Shown: positions 56,514 through 64,000 of the stretch, one piece after another
Layout: each line of letters begins with the position of its first letter
How positions within the stretch are numbered: position 1 is the stretch's first letter
Source: JAQVEM01 sp964601205
GTDB lineage: Bacteria; Actinomycetota; Humimicrobiia; Humimicrobiales; Humimicrobiaceae
Assembly: GCA_964601205.1 (NCBI GenBank)
Contig: CAZRML010000007.1
Location: 56,269-120,268 of the forward strand
Reading direction: 5' to 3'
DNA length: 64,000 bases
Position numbers and translations under genes: made by a program
The notes under the pieces: generated by a model
What the model saw: only the letters and a program-made list of their open reading frames with translations
Databases searched by the model: none
Told to the model about the DNA's origin: nothing

Positions 56514-56948
56514 ATGGTAACTTTAAAGATAAAATTACTGGACGAATCTATTCCTATACCCGGATATTCTCATAAAGGTGACGCTGGCATTGACTTATAC
56601 AGCGCTATTGACTGTGAATTAAAGCCCTTTGAGAGGAAAAAAATTCCCACAGGAATAAAGGTTTCAATACCATATGGCTATGCAGGGTTTGTCCAGCCGA
56701 GGTCAGGAATTGCTTTAAAAAATGGTATAGGACTGGTTAATTCACCCGGACTTATTGATTCAGGATACAGGGGTGAAATATGTGCTATTTTGATAAACTA
56801 TGACCCTCATGACAGTTTTTTTATTAAAAAAGGGGATAAAATATGCCAGATGGTTATAAAAAAAATAGAAAATGTGAAAATTGATATAGTTGATAAACTT
56901 GATGATAGCGAAAGGGGAGACCTGGGATTTGGAAGCAGTGATAAATAA
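56514..56948 (+). CDS. dut: deoxyuridine triphosphatase
   Basis: 144-residue trimeric dUTPase that removes dUTP and supplies dUMP. The five motifs are visible: GDAGIDLYSA, QPRSGIALKNG, GLVNSPGLIDSGYRGEI, the ICQMVI stretch and the C-terminal RGDLGFGSSDK closing the active site. A TATAAT overlaps the bases just before the ATG, and no ribosome-binding site is visible, so the gene is probably read from an upstream transcript. Confidence 0.94.
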   Translation: MVTLKIKLLDESIPIPGYSHKGDAGIDLYSAIDCELKPFERKKIPTGIKVSIPYGYAGFVQPRSGIALKNGIGLVNSPGLIDSGYRGEICAILINYDPHDSFFIKKGDKICQMVIKKIENVKIDIVDKLDDSERGDLGFGSSDK

Positions 56949-57148
56949 ATCATTTATAGTTATTTTTAGTGATATTATTAAATAATTATTTAAGTTCCGA
57001 TAATATACATTATGTAAACTTTTAAATACTTAAACATTTTTACTATAAAATTCCGGTATTAAAAGAATTATTTATAATTTATAAAATAATTACCTATTTT
57101 AAATTTTTGAAAAAAAACCACGAATTTAAATAAAAAAAATGTAAGTAT

Positions 57149-57754
57149 TTAATTTTGCATTTTTCTAATTATTTTAGCGGGAGCTCCTGCAGCCATACAG
57201 TTATCAGGAATAGAGTTTAATACAAGTGAATGTGCTCCAATAGTAGAATTATTACCTATATTTAATGGGCCGAGAACGGTTACATTGGTATAAAGAATAA
57301 CATTATTGCCAATTAAAGGATAGCCGGGTTTCCCGTGATGGAAAATAGAATGTCCGAGTCCTCCAATTACGACATTGGAAAAAATACTTACATTGTCCCC
57401 TATTTTGACTCCCCTTCCAATAATAACTCCTGAAGGATGCCATAATTTACATCCAGAGCCAATTTCTGCACCAGGGTCTATTTCAGCCCCGTTAAGGAAA
57501 AAATTTATTCTGCTAAAAATTTCGGCAGGCAATCTTAACCTGATTTTGTAGAGAATATGGTAGAATCTATAAAATAATAAAGCCTGGACACCTGGTTTTA
57601 CCAGTAATATTCTTATTGCACCCCAGAAAGTGGGTTTTCCTTTGATAGTGCCATATTTACTGAAAAGTTGCCTTATATCTCCTCTTAAACTACCGTCTTT
57701 ACTTCTTTTTGTATTTTTCTCGTCTGTTTTTTTAATATCTTTACTGCTTTTCAT
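57149..57754 (-). CDS. serine O-acetyltransferase-like hexapeptide transferase
   Basis: 201 residues. N-terminal helical region (about 25-85, RGDIRQLFSKYG ... FYRFYHILYK) as in CysE-type proteins, then left-handed beta-helix hexapeptide repeats (about 90-195, including GVIIGRGVKIGDNVSIF, NVTVLGPLNIGNNSTIG and AAGAPAKIIRK). Serine acetyltransferase for cysteine synthesis is the nearest family. The canonical DHG before GVVIGE reads HPSG here, so another acyl acceptor, such as a surface sugar, is possible. No cysK is adjacent. Confidence 0.72.
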   Translation of the reverse strand: MKSSKDIKKTDEKNTKRSKDGSLRGDIRQLFSKYGTIKGKPTFWGAIRILLVKPGVQALLFYRFYHILYKIRLRLPAEIFSRINFFLNGAEIDPGAEIGSGCKLWHPSGVIIGRGVKIGDNVSIFSNVVIGGLGHSIFHHGKPGYPLIGNNVILYTNVTVLGPLNIGNNSTIGAHSLVLNSIPDNCMAAGAPAKIIRKMQN

Positions 57755-57908
57755 CTATATTATATATTAAATTAACTGTCTTGCTTTAAAGATACGTCTG
57801 CTTGAAGATTAAATTTAAAAATGATTTATATAAATTATTTAAACTGTAGCTTTTAATTATGTTCTATTTTATCTGTACTTTTTATTAAAATTTATATAAA
57901 CGGATAAT

Positions 57909-58283
57909 TTACCTGTTTAAATATTTGAATAATAAGCTATGGTAATCTTTTTTGTAAAATAATTTTACATTAACTTCTGGATACAACTGCCTTAATTTTT
58001 TTATCTTGTAATTTTTCCTGGTTACAAGTTTTTGGTTTAGAGTCGTAAGTTCTATATAAAGATTAATATCCGGTAGATAAAAATCGGGAGTAAAACTTGT
58101 ATCCGGATTGCCTTCTTCATCAACTTCCAGTATAAATGTTCTCGGCTCGTATTCCCATTTGATTTTATAGAAATCAAGGATTTTACTGAACTCTTTCTCA
58201 CTTTTATGCGCAAATTTAATATTTTTATTTTTAATATAATTAGTGTTTACTTTTTCCTTTGTTTTTAATAAGTTTTTGCCCAT
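57909..58283 (-). CDS. small protein with PD-(D/E)XK nuclease-like pattern
   Basis: 124 residues, no named family recognised. After a basic N-terminus comes SEKEFSKILDFYKIKWEYEP, then SFTPDFYLPDINLYIELTT, followed by KNYKIKKLRQLYPEVNVKLFY. The helix Glu, the Asp of TPDFYLP and the ELT of YIELTT reproduce the order E ... (P)D ... ExT, a variant of the PD-(D/E)XK nuclease core, and the WEYEPRTF opening is common in small nucleases of that fold. It follows merR by 47 bases on the same strand, so the two are probably cotranscribed. Activity is inference. Confidence 0.6.
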   Translation of the reverse strand: MGKNLLKTKEKVNTNYIKNKNIKFAHKSEKEFSKILDFYKIKWEYEPRTFILEVDEEGNPDTSFTPDFYLPDINLYIELTTLNQKLVTRKNYKIKKLRQLYPEVNVKLFYKKDYHSLLFKYLNR

Positions 58284-58330
58284 AAAATCTTAATTTACCT
58301 CCTTTTTTATATTTTACTTAATAATAAGTA

Positions 58331-58819
58331 TTAATAACTCATATATTTTTCGTCTATCCCCGCTCCCCTGCTATTATCACCGTAAAAATATTTTTCAATG
58401 TCTCCATTTAAATCTGAGTAAACTTTTCCCAGTGCTATCCCAAAAACTCCCTGGCCGCTTTTAAGTGTATCTATTATTTCCCTGTCAGAATTGCACGCAT
58501 AAACAGTATTTCCATCGGATATCAGGGTTAATTTTAAAAAGCTGTCGCTATCACTATTATTATCGTATTCGTCCAGGTATTTTTTTGTTTTTCGTAGCTT
58601 CTGAAGACTTATACCGGCTTCTATTAGCCTTTTTATAATTTTTAACTTGATTAAATCGTTAAAACTATACATTCTTCTACTTCCATAACCCCCTGCTTCG
58701 TTAACAGACGGCTTTATAAAATCAGTGCGGTCATAATAGTCAAGTTGTTTGTATGTGAAGCCTATAATATTGCATACTTCTGAGGAGCTATATATTCTTT
58801 TTATTACATCTTTATACAT
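58331..58819 (-). CDS. MerR-family regulator (Rv1830-like position)
   Basis: 162 residues. N-terminal winged helix (SSEVCNIIGFTYKQLDYYDRTDFIKPS, about 11-40, then GSRRMYSFNDLIKLKIIKRLIEAG) and a C-terminal region without the metal-binding cysteines of classic MerR. Location after the bifunctional nuclease matches M. tuberculosis Rv1830, a growth/division-linked MerR regulator. It has its own promoter overlapped by palindromes, so it probably represses itself. Confidence 0.87.
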   Translation of the reverse strand: MYKDVIKRIYSSSEVCNIIGFTYKQLDYYDRTDFIKPSVNEAGGYGSRRMYSFNDLIKLKIIKRLIEAGISLQKLRKTKKYLDEYDNNSDSDSFLKLTLISDGNTVYACNSDREIIDTLKSGQGVFGIALGKVYSDLNGDIEKYFYGDNSRGAGIDEKYMSY

Positions 58820-58880
58820 GTTAATTTTTTATTGAATATATTTACTACATAAATTTTCTTATTTACCTTCTTATAATTCT

Positions 58881-58938
58881 AATTACATCCCTGTAATTAC
58901 ACTAGTGTAATTTTAAAATTTATGCAAGATAAAGTCAA
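58881..58938 (-). promoter_or_regulatory. merR promoter with double palindromic operator
   Basis: On the minus strand, TTGACT (58938-58933), 17 bases and TAAAAT (58915-58910) form a good promoter. A perfect 18-bp palindrome, AATTACACTAGTGTAATT (58895-58912), overlaps the -10. A second inverted repeat, AATTACA-N4-TGTAATT (58881-58898), shares its right arm. Together they form three alternating AATTACA/TGTAATT arms at and below the start point, consistent with autorepression by the MerR protein. Confidence 0.78.
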
Positions 58939-58980
58939 TATGCAACATGTGGATGTATTTATTATGGATAAGCGGGGGTT

Positions 58981-59484
58981 TTATTCTTCTTTATTAAAAT
59001 CGTCAGGGTTTACATGATTGAGAAATTCCTTAAATTTCTTCACTTCATCGTCAATTGATTGTATCTCGAGCCCACCTGATTCAAGAACATGCTCTGCTAC
59101 GAAAATATCGCATTTAGTCCTGACCGCGGTAGCAATAGCATCCGATGGCCTTGAATCCACTCTTATAACTTTACTCTCCGTGTTTTTTATATTTATTATG
59201 GCATAAAATGTATTATTTCTTATATCGGTTATTTCTATGTTGTCAACACTTATGTTTAAGTTGTTAATAATATTGATAATAAGGTCATGGGTCATAGGTC
59301 TGGGTGTTTTTATGTTTGACATTTCAAGAGCTATAGCAGAAGCTTCGTAGGGACCTATCCATATAGGAAGATACCTGTTGCCTTTTTCTTCCTTCAAGAG
59401 AAGGATTGGTTTCTGGGAAGGTACTTCTATCCTTACTCCTTCAAGCTTCATTTTTATTAAATTAGATTTTTTTTCTTTGCTCAT
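58981..59484 (-). CDS. bifunctional nuclease family protein (DUF151)
   Basis: 167 residues. The BFN/DUF151 core is visible: PILLLKEEKGNRYLPIWIGPYEASAIALEM, then RPMTHDLI and SRPSDAIATAVRTKCDIFVAEHVLE, with the conserved DAIALA-type helix. Plant BFN has been described as both RNase and DNase; the bacterial role is unknown. Position between the FtsR-like and second MerR genes is the mycobacterial arrangement (Rv1829), here with four extra genes between it and the FtsR-like gene. Confidence 0.9.
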   Translation of the reverse strand: MSKEKKSNLIKMKLEGVRIEVPSQKPILLLKEEKGNRYLPIWIGPYEASAIALEMSNIKTPRPMTHDLIINIINNLNISVDNIEITDIRNNTFYAIINIKNTESKVIRVDSRPSDAIATAVRTKCDIFVAEHVLESGGLEIQSIDDEVKKFKEFLNHVNPDDFNKEE

Positions 59485-59633
59485 GTTAATGATGGTTTTA
59501 TATTTCTTTTTTTATTACTGATACAATCCAAAGCAATAAATCTAAATCTTATCCTTATATATTATATTATAAGCTGCAAATTTAAAATACTTTATGAAAT
59601 GTTTATGTAAATAAATTCTAAAAAAGGAAGGAT

Positions 59634-60236
59634 TCAGATGCTTGAACTGTTTTTTAAAGATTCTATATCTTTCTTAACCGTATCTAATTTTAATTCATAT
59701 ATTGACTTTAAATTCCTGAATTTTTGTTTATAATCAAGACCATAACCAACTATGTATTTCTCCCCTATTCTAAAACCTGCATATTTTATATCTATATCGG
59801 CTATTCTTCTTATATCTCTATTCAGCAGTGCACATATCTCAATACTCCCGGGATACCTTGATTTTAAGTTTCTTAATAAATAACTTATTGTTAAACCGGT
59901 ATCAATAATATCTTCCACAATTAATACATCTCTACCTTCTATGGATTCGTCAAGGTCTTTGGTGATTCTGACCACACCTGTAGATTTATCATTAAAACCG
60001 TATGAAGATATACTCATAAAATCTATACTGAGGGGAAGGTCAATTTCCTTGATTAAATCCGACAGAAATATAGCTCCCCCTCTTAAAATACTCACCAGCA
60101 GTAAATCCCTGTATTTGTAATCTATGGTAATTTGTTTTCCCAGTTCATAGATTCTATTTTTTATATCTTCGCTGGTAAATAATTCTTTTCCTATAATATT
60201 ATTTTTTAGAAGTTCTTTTTCGATATTTTCACTCAA
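59634..60236 (-). CDS. hpt: hypoxanthine phosphoribosyltransferase
   Basis: 200 residues, type I PRTase. PRPP loop VLIVEDIIDTGLTISYLL, the SILRGGAIFLSDLI pyrophosphate loop, the flexible loop around SISSYGFNDKSTG and the late YIVGYGLDY block. It salvages hypoxanthine and guanine to IMP and GMP. It lies 21 bases after the DUF3048 gene and is probably its cotranscript. Confidence 0.94.
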   Translation of the reverse strand: MSENIEKELLKNNIIGKELFTSEDIKNRIYELGKQITIDYKYRDLLLVSILRGGAIFLSDLIKEIDLPLSIDFMSISSYGFNDKSTGVVRITKDLDESIEGRDVLIVEDIIDTGLTISYLLRNLKSRYPGSIEICALLNRDIRRIADIDIKYAGFRIGEKYIVGYGLDYKQKFRNLKSIYELKLDTVKKDIESLKNSSSI

Positions 60237-60257
60237 AGTATAATTTTATAATTAATT

Positions 60258-61391
60258 TTAATAGTTTAACCTGCCGGTGTCCTGTATAATTGATACCCAT
60301 GTTGAGCCCCTATTAAACAGGGCCGGTTTTCCTTCACTATCTTTATACTCAAATGGTTCAAAAATTGAGCTTCTCTCCCAGGTTCCTTGTGTTACTATTC
60401 CATCAAAGAAGAAGAATGCCTTTCCCGCATCTTTTGTTCCTGTAGTTCTTACCACCATATGGCCATACTGGTCAATAGGTCCCTCTATATCTGTTATCAT
60501 AACTATAACATTATTAACTGTAATCTGGCTCCCTGTTTCATAATCAGTATGAGGATAGCCTGCTATATATTTCTGGTAGTTATTATTTGCTATGTCATAT
60601 TTAAAATCGACTCTAAAATTTTCATAAGAAAAATCAATTGTTATATCTGAAATATTTCCTCTTTCTGATTCAGATGCATCAATTTTAAATCTTAAAGGAG
60701 ATTGCCCCCCTTCGAGAGAATATCCAAACTCTGATGCATCTTCTTTTAACATTGGGGTTGACATAAAAGCAGTGTGCTCTGTAATATCACTTCTGCTGTA
60801 ATCTCTCCACCCAGAGCCTGTATATGGAACATAAGCATCGCTATTTCCATCAAGAACATCCATATCCATTGTATTTATAGATTCATAAGCCTCCGGGTAA
60901 GTTCCCCAGAATACATATACAGGGTCAAAACTTCTGGCTATCTCGGCATAATAGATTCTCGCACTTCTTACAGGACCGACTATTTCAGCGTCATGTGAAG
61001 AATAAACAGCTACATATCTTGTTACCCCACCTTCATCCACAACTTCGTAAACAATATCAGCATAAATAAGTCCCGATTGTGGCCTTGAATCCGGACTATT
61101 TTCAACCATTATAGCCAGAGGCCTGTTGTTCTTCACTGTTTCTGAAATTTCAAGTCCGCTCAGAATATTGATATTACCGGTCACCTCTTTTTCGGTAGTA
61201 TTATACTCTTCTTCTATTGGTTCCTCCTGTTCTTCTTCCGTTACTTCTTCCTGCTCTTCCGGGATGACAGTCTGTTCCCCGGTTTCGGCTTTACACCCGG
61301 TAAAAATTACAAATGAAGTAATGGTTGTAATCAGGATTACAGCCACTGTTATTAATCGAAAATTATCTAAACTGTTCTTTTTTAAAACCAA
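60258..61391 (-). CDS. DUF3048 (YerB-type) lipoprotein
   Basis: 377 residues from a TTG start with GGAGGT at good spacing. The signal segment (about 12-31) ends in FTGC, a lipobox, so the mature protein is membrane-anchored outside. A Glu-rich linker (about 37-68) precedes the DUF3048 domain with RPLAIMVENSPDSRPQSGL, VRSARIYYAEIA and DITEHTAFMST, and a C-terminal segment ending GSTWVSIIQDTGRLNY. The function of the family is unknown. It follows a wall carboxypeptidase gene by 21 bases. Confidence 0.85.
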   Translation of the reverse strand: MVLKKNSLDNFRLITVAVILITTITSFVIFTGCKAETGEQTVIPEEQEEVTEEEQEEPIEEEYNTTEKEVTGNINILSGLEISETVKNNRPLAIMVENSPDSRPQSGLIYADIVYEVVDEGGVTRYVAVYSSHDAEIVGPVRSARIYYAEIARSFDPVYVFWGTYPEAYESINTMDMDVLDGNSDAYVPYTGSGWRDYSRSDITEHTAFMSTPMLKEDASEFGYSLEGGQSPLRFKIDASESERGNISDITIDFSYENFRVDFKYDIANNNYQKYIAGYPHTDYETGSQITVNNVIVMITDIEGPIDQYGHMVVRTTGTKDAGKAFFFFDGIVTQGTWERSSIFEPFEYKDSEGKPALFNRGSTWVSIIQDTGRLNY

Positions 61392-61412
61392 TTTTATTTA
61401 CCTCCGACTTTT

Positions 61413-62708
61413 TTATATAACCCTTTTTGATAATAAATTTTTAACTATTATAATTATAAATATTAAAAAATAAAATACTATTAAGAATATTATTGTAATT
61501 ATAGTCTTTCTGTTGTCCGGATTGGATAATTCCTGATAAATATAATCGCCCGATATATCTTCATTTGAGACCAGGTTAATTTCTTCAAATTTCTTATCAT
61601 TGATAAAGACAGTCATTGCACCTAGAACATCATTTTTTTTAATGGGTACAGTTATATTTCCACTTATACTATTTTTAAAATCTACTTTATCGCTATTTAT
61701 GTTTAAAAGATATACTCTATCGGTTTCCGGGTAAAGGTTTATATCAATGCTTGTGGGTTTATCTGTAATTATTGATATAAAAGGGGTTTTTGAGTCAACA
61801 ACTTTGGTATATTCTAAATTATTGTAGGCCCAGCTTAATAATTTTAAGACATCATTATCTCTCTGTTCCACAGTCTCGCTGTTTAAAACCACTGTTATAA
61901 GATTCAGGTCATCTTTATCTGAATAAATTGCCACACAGAAACCTGCATTATTCGTGTAACCGGTTTTAATACCCTTTATATAATCATTTTTAAGAAGAGT
62001 ATTTGTATTGGTAATTTCAATTTCTTCGTTATTTTTTTTAATGGTATCTTCTCTGGTGCTTACTATCTCGCGGAAAAGATCATTATCCATACAGTATGAG
62101 GCTATCCTTGCCAGGTCAAGGGCTGTTGACCTGTGATACGGGAATGTATCATCCAGACCGTTTGTATTTTCAAATGTTGAGTTAAATGCACCAATATCCC
62201 TGGCTTTAATATTCATCAAACTAACAAAATCTTCCGTATTTTCCGATACATATTCTGCCAGGGCTATTATAGCGTTGTTGTGGGAACTTATAAGCGAAGC
62301 TCTAAGCAAGTCCATCAGACTTATAGTGTTCCCGGTCTTAAATGCAAACGGAGAATGATTTCTGCCAGAAGCATTTTTTGATATGCTGGTAATTTCGTCA
62401 AAGTCCTCAATATTTTCAATCGCAATGATTGAAGATAGCATTTTGGTCAGACTGGCAGGGTATAAGCTGCGGGAAGAATTCTTTTCCCATAATATATCAC
62501 CTGTATCATAGTTAATAACAACTGCTGACTCAGCATTAATATGTATTTCAGTATCATAAGCTGCACTATCCGGATTACAGTAAATTTCAGGTGGATTTAA
62601 GAAAATAAAAAAAGAACTGATTAGAAAGAAGAAAATAAATACTAATACCCTTTTGTATATATTGCCTGATTTTCTATGGTATGAAACCGGGTTACCTGCA
62701 CTTATCAT
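61413..62708 (-). CDS. D-alanyl-D-alanine carboxypeptidase (S11 family)
   Basis: 431 residues. Signal or anchor segment (about 20-42), then a serine-type penicillin-binding domain with SLTK (SxxK, about residue 86), SHNN (SxN) and KTGYT (KTG), a C-terminal beta-rich domain and a terminal TM helix (about 395-420). It trims the terminal D-Ala of peptidoglycan stem peptides outside the membrane. Its start overlaps the FtsR-like gene stop by 4 bases. Confidence 0.93.
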   Translation of the reverse strand: MISAGNPVSYHRKSGNIYKRVLVFIFFFLISSFFIFLNPPEIYCNPDSAAYDTEIHINAESAVVINYDTGDILWEKNSSRSLYPASLTKMLSSIIAIENIEDFDEITSISKNASGRNHSPFAFKTGNTISLMDLLRASLISSHNNAIIALAEYVSENTEDFVSLMNIKARDIGAFNSTFENTNGLDDTFPYHRSTALDLARIASYCMDNDLFREIVSTREDTIKKNNEEIEITNTNTLLKNDYIKGIKTGYTNNAGFCVAIYSDKDDLNLITVVLNSETVEQRDNDVLKLLSWAYNNLEYTKVVDSKTPFISIITDKPTSIDINLYPETDRVYLLNINSDKVDFKNSISGNITVPIKKNDVLGAMTVFINDKKFEEINLVSNEDISGDYIYQELSNPDNRKTIITIIFLIVFYFLIFIIIIVKNLLSKRVI

Positions 62709-63445
62709 TTATGTTTTTCCAGAAACTTCTTATTTTTGTCTTTTACTAAAAGCTCTTGAAAATCACAGAGCATTCTTTCAAGCCTGCTGACAGTTTTTTT
62801 TGCTCTATTATGTAAATCTTTTTTACCGGACATGATTAAAGGTAAAATAATTTGCTGTATAAAAGAAGATTGGCGATTTGCAAAATTTTCAAACAATCTT
62901 AAGTGCTTGACATATATCCCGTATTTTGAAAGGTCACTTACCAGCTTTAAAATTTCAGTGTCACTACTGTTCAATAAATATTTACCATTTTCTTCCTTCC
63001 AATCAACGATTTCGTTATTTATCAGATCATCTATGCAGCCTCTCGACAATTTAAATTTTTTGCTCAGTTCACCGGCGGAGTATGATTTGAGCTCATAATC
63101 ATCTTTATAATCTTCTCCTAATTTAAGCTGAAGATTTTCTATTGAGTACTCATTCTCACTTATAAACTTTTTAAAATCTCTTGAATTTAACTTTTCCTTT
63201 ATTACATCAAGCGGCATGTAGAAGTCTTTCTGCATTTTTAAAATATAATTTATTTTTTCTATATCTTCCTTAAGGTAGACTCTATATTTGTTTTGTGCCC
63301 TTCCCGGGGATATGAGGCCTTCTGATTCCAGAAATCTGAGCTTGCTATTACTCAAATCAGGGTATATTTTTTTTAAGTTTTTGACCACCTTACCTATTGT
63401 AAGGTAGTTTTTTCCTGTATTTTTTTTTGAGGATTCTGTTTTCAT
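62705..63445 (-). CDS. FtsR-like MerR-family regulator
   Basis: 246 residues. N-terminal winged helix (LTIGKVVKNLKKIYPDLSNSKLRFLESEGLI, about 15-45, then KYRVYLKEDIEKINYILKMQKD), a second helical segment (about 125-160, YSAGELSKKFKLSRGCIDDLI) and a basic C-terminus. The double HTH layout and the FHA gene 12 bases upstream match mycobacterial Rv1828 and corynebacterial FtsR, which activates ftsZ. Overlap with the carboxypeptidase gene ties it to wall and division functions. Confidence 0.85.
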   Translation of the reverse strand: MKTESSKKNTGKNYLTIGKVVKNLKKIYPDLSNSKLRFLESEGLISPGRAQNKYRVYLKEDIEKINYILKMQKDFYMPLDVIKEKLNSRDFKKFISENEYSIENLQLKLGEDYKDDYELKSYSAGELSKKFKLSRGCIDDLINNEIVDWKEENGKYLLNSSDTEILKLVSDLSKYGIYVKHLRLFENFANRQSSFIQQIILPLIMSGKKDLHNRAKKTVSRLERMLCDFQELLVKDKNKKFLEKHK

Positions 63446-63457
63446 TTATTTTATATT

Positions 63458-63868
63458 TTAATTTTCAGTACCTTTCTGAAAAAAAAGAAATACATATTTT
63501 CCGATCTGTATCCTGTCCATGTTCTTTAAAACCGAACTCTCGATTATTTTACCGTTTATGTAACTTCCATTTAAACTTCCGGAGTCTTTTATTTTAAAAT
63601 CATTTCCTGTTTTAAAAATAACAGCATGTTTTCTGGAAACTGTCACATCATCAAGGAATATATCAGATTCCGGATTTCGTCCAATTTTAATCTGGGATTT
63701 ATTTATAAGAAATCTGTCTCCGATATTAGGCCCTTTTATTATTACCAAAACGCTTTCTCCTGGAGATATTTTTTTTATATCTTCAAGTATATCGCTGGAT
63801 ACATCCTCGATATACTCAACTTTTTTATCTCTTATAGATTCTGTTTTATTCTTATGTTCTGGTTCCAT
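63458..63868 (-). CDS. FHA-domain protein (GarA-like position)
   Basis: 136 residues with one FHA domain (about 42-130): FLINKSQIKIGRNPESDIFLDD, VTVSRKHAVI and a SGSLNGSYINGK motif, the phosphothreonine-binding loops. It precedes the FtsR-like gene, as garA (Rv1827) does in mycobacteria. The N-terminal ETTS/ETTT phosphorylation motif of GarA is absent; only TES and SS occur in the first 35 residues. It may therefore not undergo the same intramolecular switch. Confidence 0.88.
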   Translation of the reverse strand: MEPEHKNKTESIRDKKVEYIEDVSSDILEDIKKISPGESVLVIIKGPNIGDRFLINKSQIKIGRNPESDIFLDDVTVSRKHAVIFKTGNDFKIKDSGSLNGSYINGKIIESSVLKNMDRIQIGKYVFLFFQKGTEN

Positions 63869-63942
63869 AATTTTAGTTTTGAATAACAGGACTCTTTAGA
63901 TAAACATTTATATAAATTATTATATCATTTTTTTTAATTTTA

Positions 63943-64000
63943 TGGTCGGGACGAGAGGATTTGAACCTCCGACCCCCAGTACCCCATACTGGTGCGCTAG
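63943..64000 (-). tRNA. tRNA-Pro (anticodon GGG), 5' end beyond window
   Basis: Read on the minus strand: the end of the D arm, anticodon stem CCAGT/ACTGG around ATGGGGT (anticodon GGG), T arm GGAGG-TTCAAAT-CCTCT, acceptor 3' strand CGTCCCGA-type and encoded CCA at 63945-63943. The 5' acceptor strand and most of the D arm lie outside the window. Confidence 0.9.

Noticed and set aside
61126..61473. 115-codon plus-strand frame
   Set aside because: Serine-rich antisense shadow of the Glu-rich linker of the DUF3048 lipoprotein and the carboxypeptidase tail.
1..64000. CRISPR array, insertion sequence or prophage
   Set aside because: No regularly spaced direct repeats, transposase, integrase or phage structural genes were seen on either strand.

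Overview
The window is a chromosomal segment from an AT-rich bacterium. It is densely packed with conserved housekeeping genes, and no insertion sequence, prophage, CRISPR array or rRNA was seen. Gene order points to an uncultivated, low-GC lineage of Actinomycetota rather than a Firmicute. Three blocks keep the order known from Mycobacterium tuberculosis: infC-rpmI-rplT-pheS-pheT followed by argCJBDFRGH; miaB-miaA-dapF-hflX-lexA; and FHA(garA-like)-MerR(ftsR-like)-bifunctional nuclease-MerR. The lineage is inferred from synteny and motifs only; no database was searched.

Layout. 1-6 kb: 3' part of glutamate dehydrogenase, an ABC-2 type exporter pair, a small membrane coiled-coil protein and a PAS-GGDEF-HD-GYP c-di-GMP protein. 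6-10.5 kb (minus strand): a dnaE-dinB mutagenesis operon behind a LexA-box promoter. 10.6-12 kb: a 3D-domain wall protein, a PH-like protein, a possible 29-residue peptide and tRNA-Gly(GCC). 12-21 kb: thrS, a radical SAM/SPASM protein, the infC-rpmI-rplT-pheS-pheT translation cluster behind an attenuator-like leader, and a metallo-beta-lactamase-fold hydrolase. 21.5-23.4 kb: a two-component system. 23.5-32.3 kb: the full arginine operon with its regulator argR. 32.3-39.6 kb: a U32 peptidase-family protein, a PASTA-tailed class A PBP, tyrS and a C_GCAxxG_C_C protein. 40-44.7 kb: a fused pyruvate dehydrogenase-type E1, its lipoyl E2 and lipB. 45.2-54 kb: rny, an unrecognised GHKL ATPase, spoVS, miaB, miaA, dapF, an LL-DAP aminotransferase-like gene and hflX. 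54-57 kb: lexA, ilvC, a YneA/ChiZ-like SOS division inhibitor candidate and dut. 57-64 kb (minus strand): an acetyltransferase, a nuclease-fold small protein, MerR, bifunctional nuclease, hpt, a DUF3048 lipoprotein, a D,D-carboxypeptidase, an FtsR-like MerR, an FHA protein and a truncated tRNA-Pro(GGG).

The most coherent non-obvious signal is an SOS regulon readable from the sequence. Four 14-bp boxes of the form CRAAC-N4-GTTYG lie at the promoters of lexA, of dnaE-dinB and of a small LysM-like membrane protein. In the latter two the box fills the -35/-10 spacer of a near-consensus promoter. Other points worth a second look are the GHKL ATPase coupled to RNase Y and SpoVS, a double-palindrome operator at the merR promoter, a missing canonical infC start codon, and a 5' leader ending in a terminator-like hairpin before rny.
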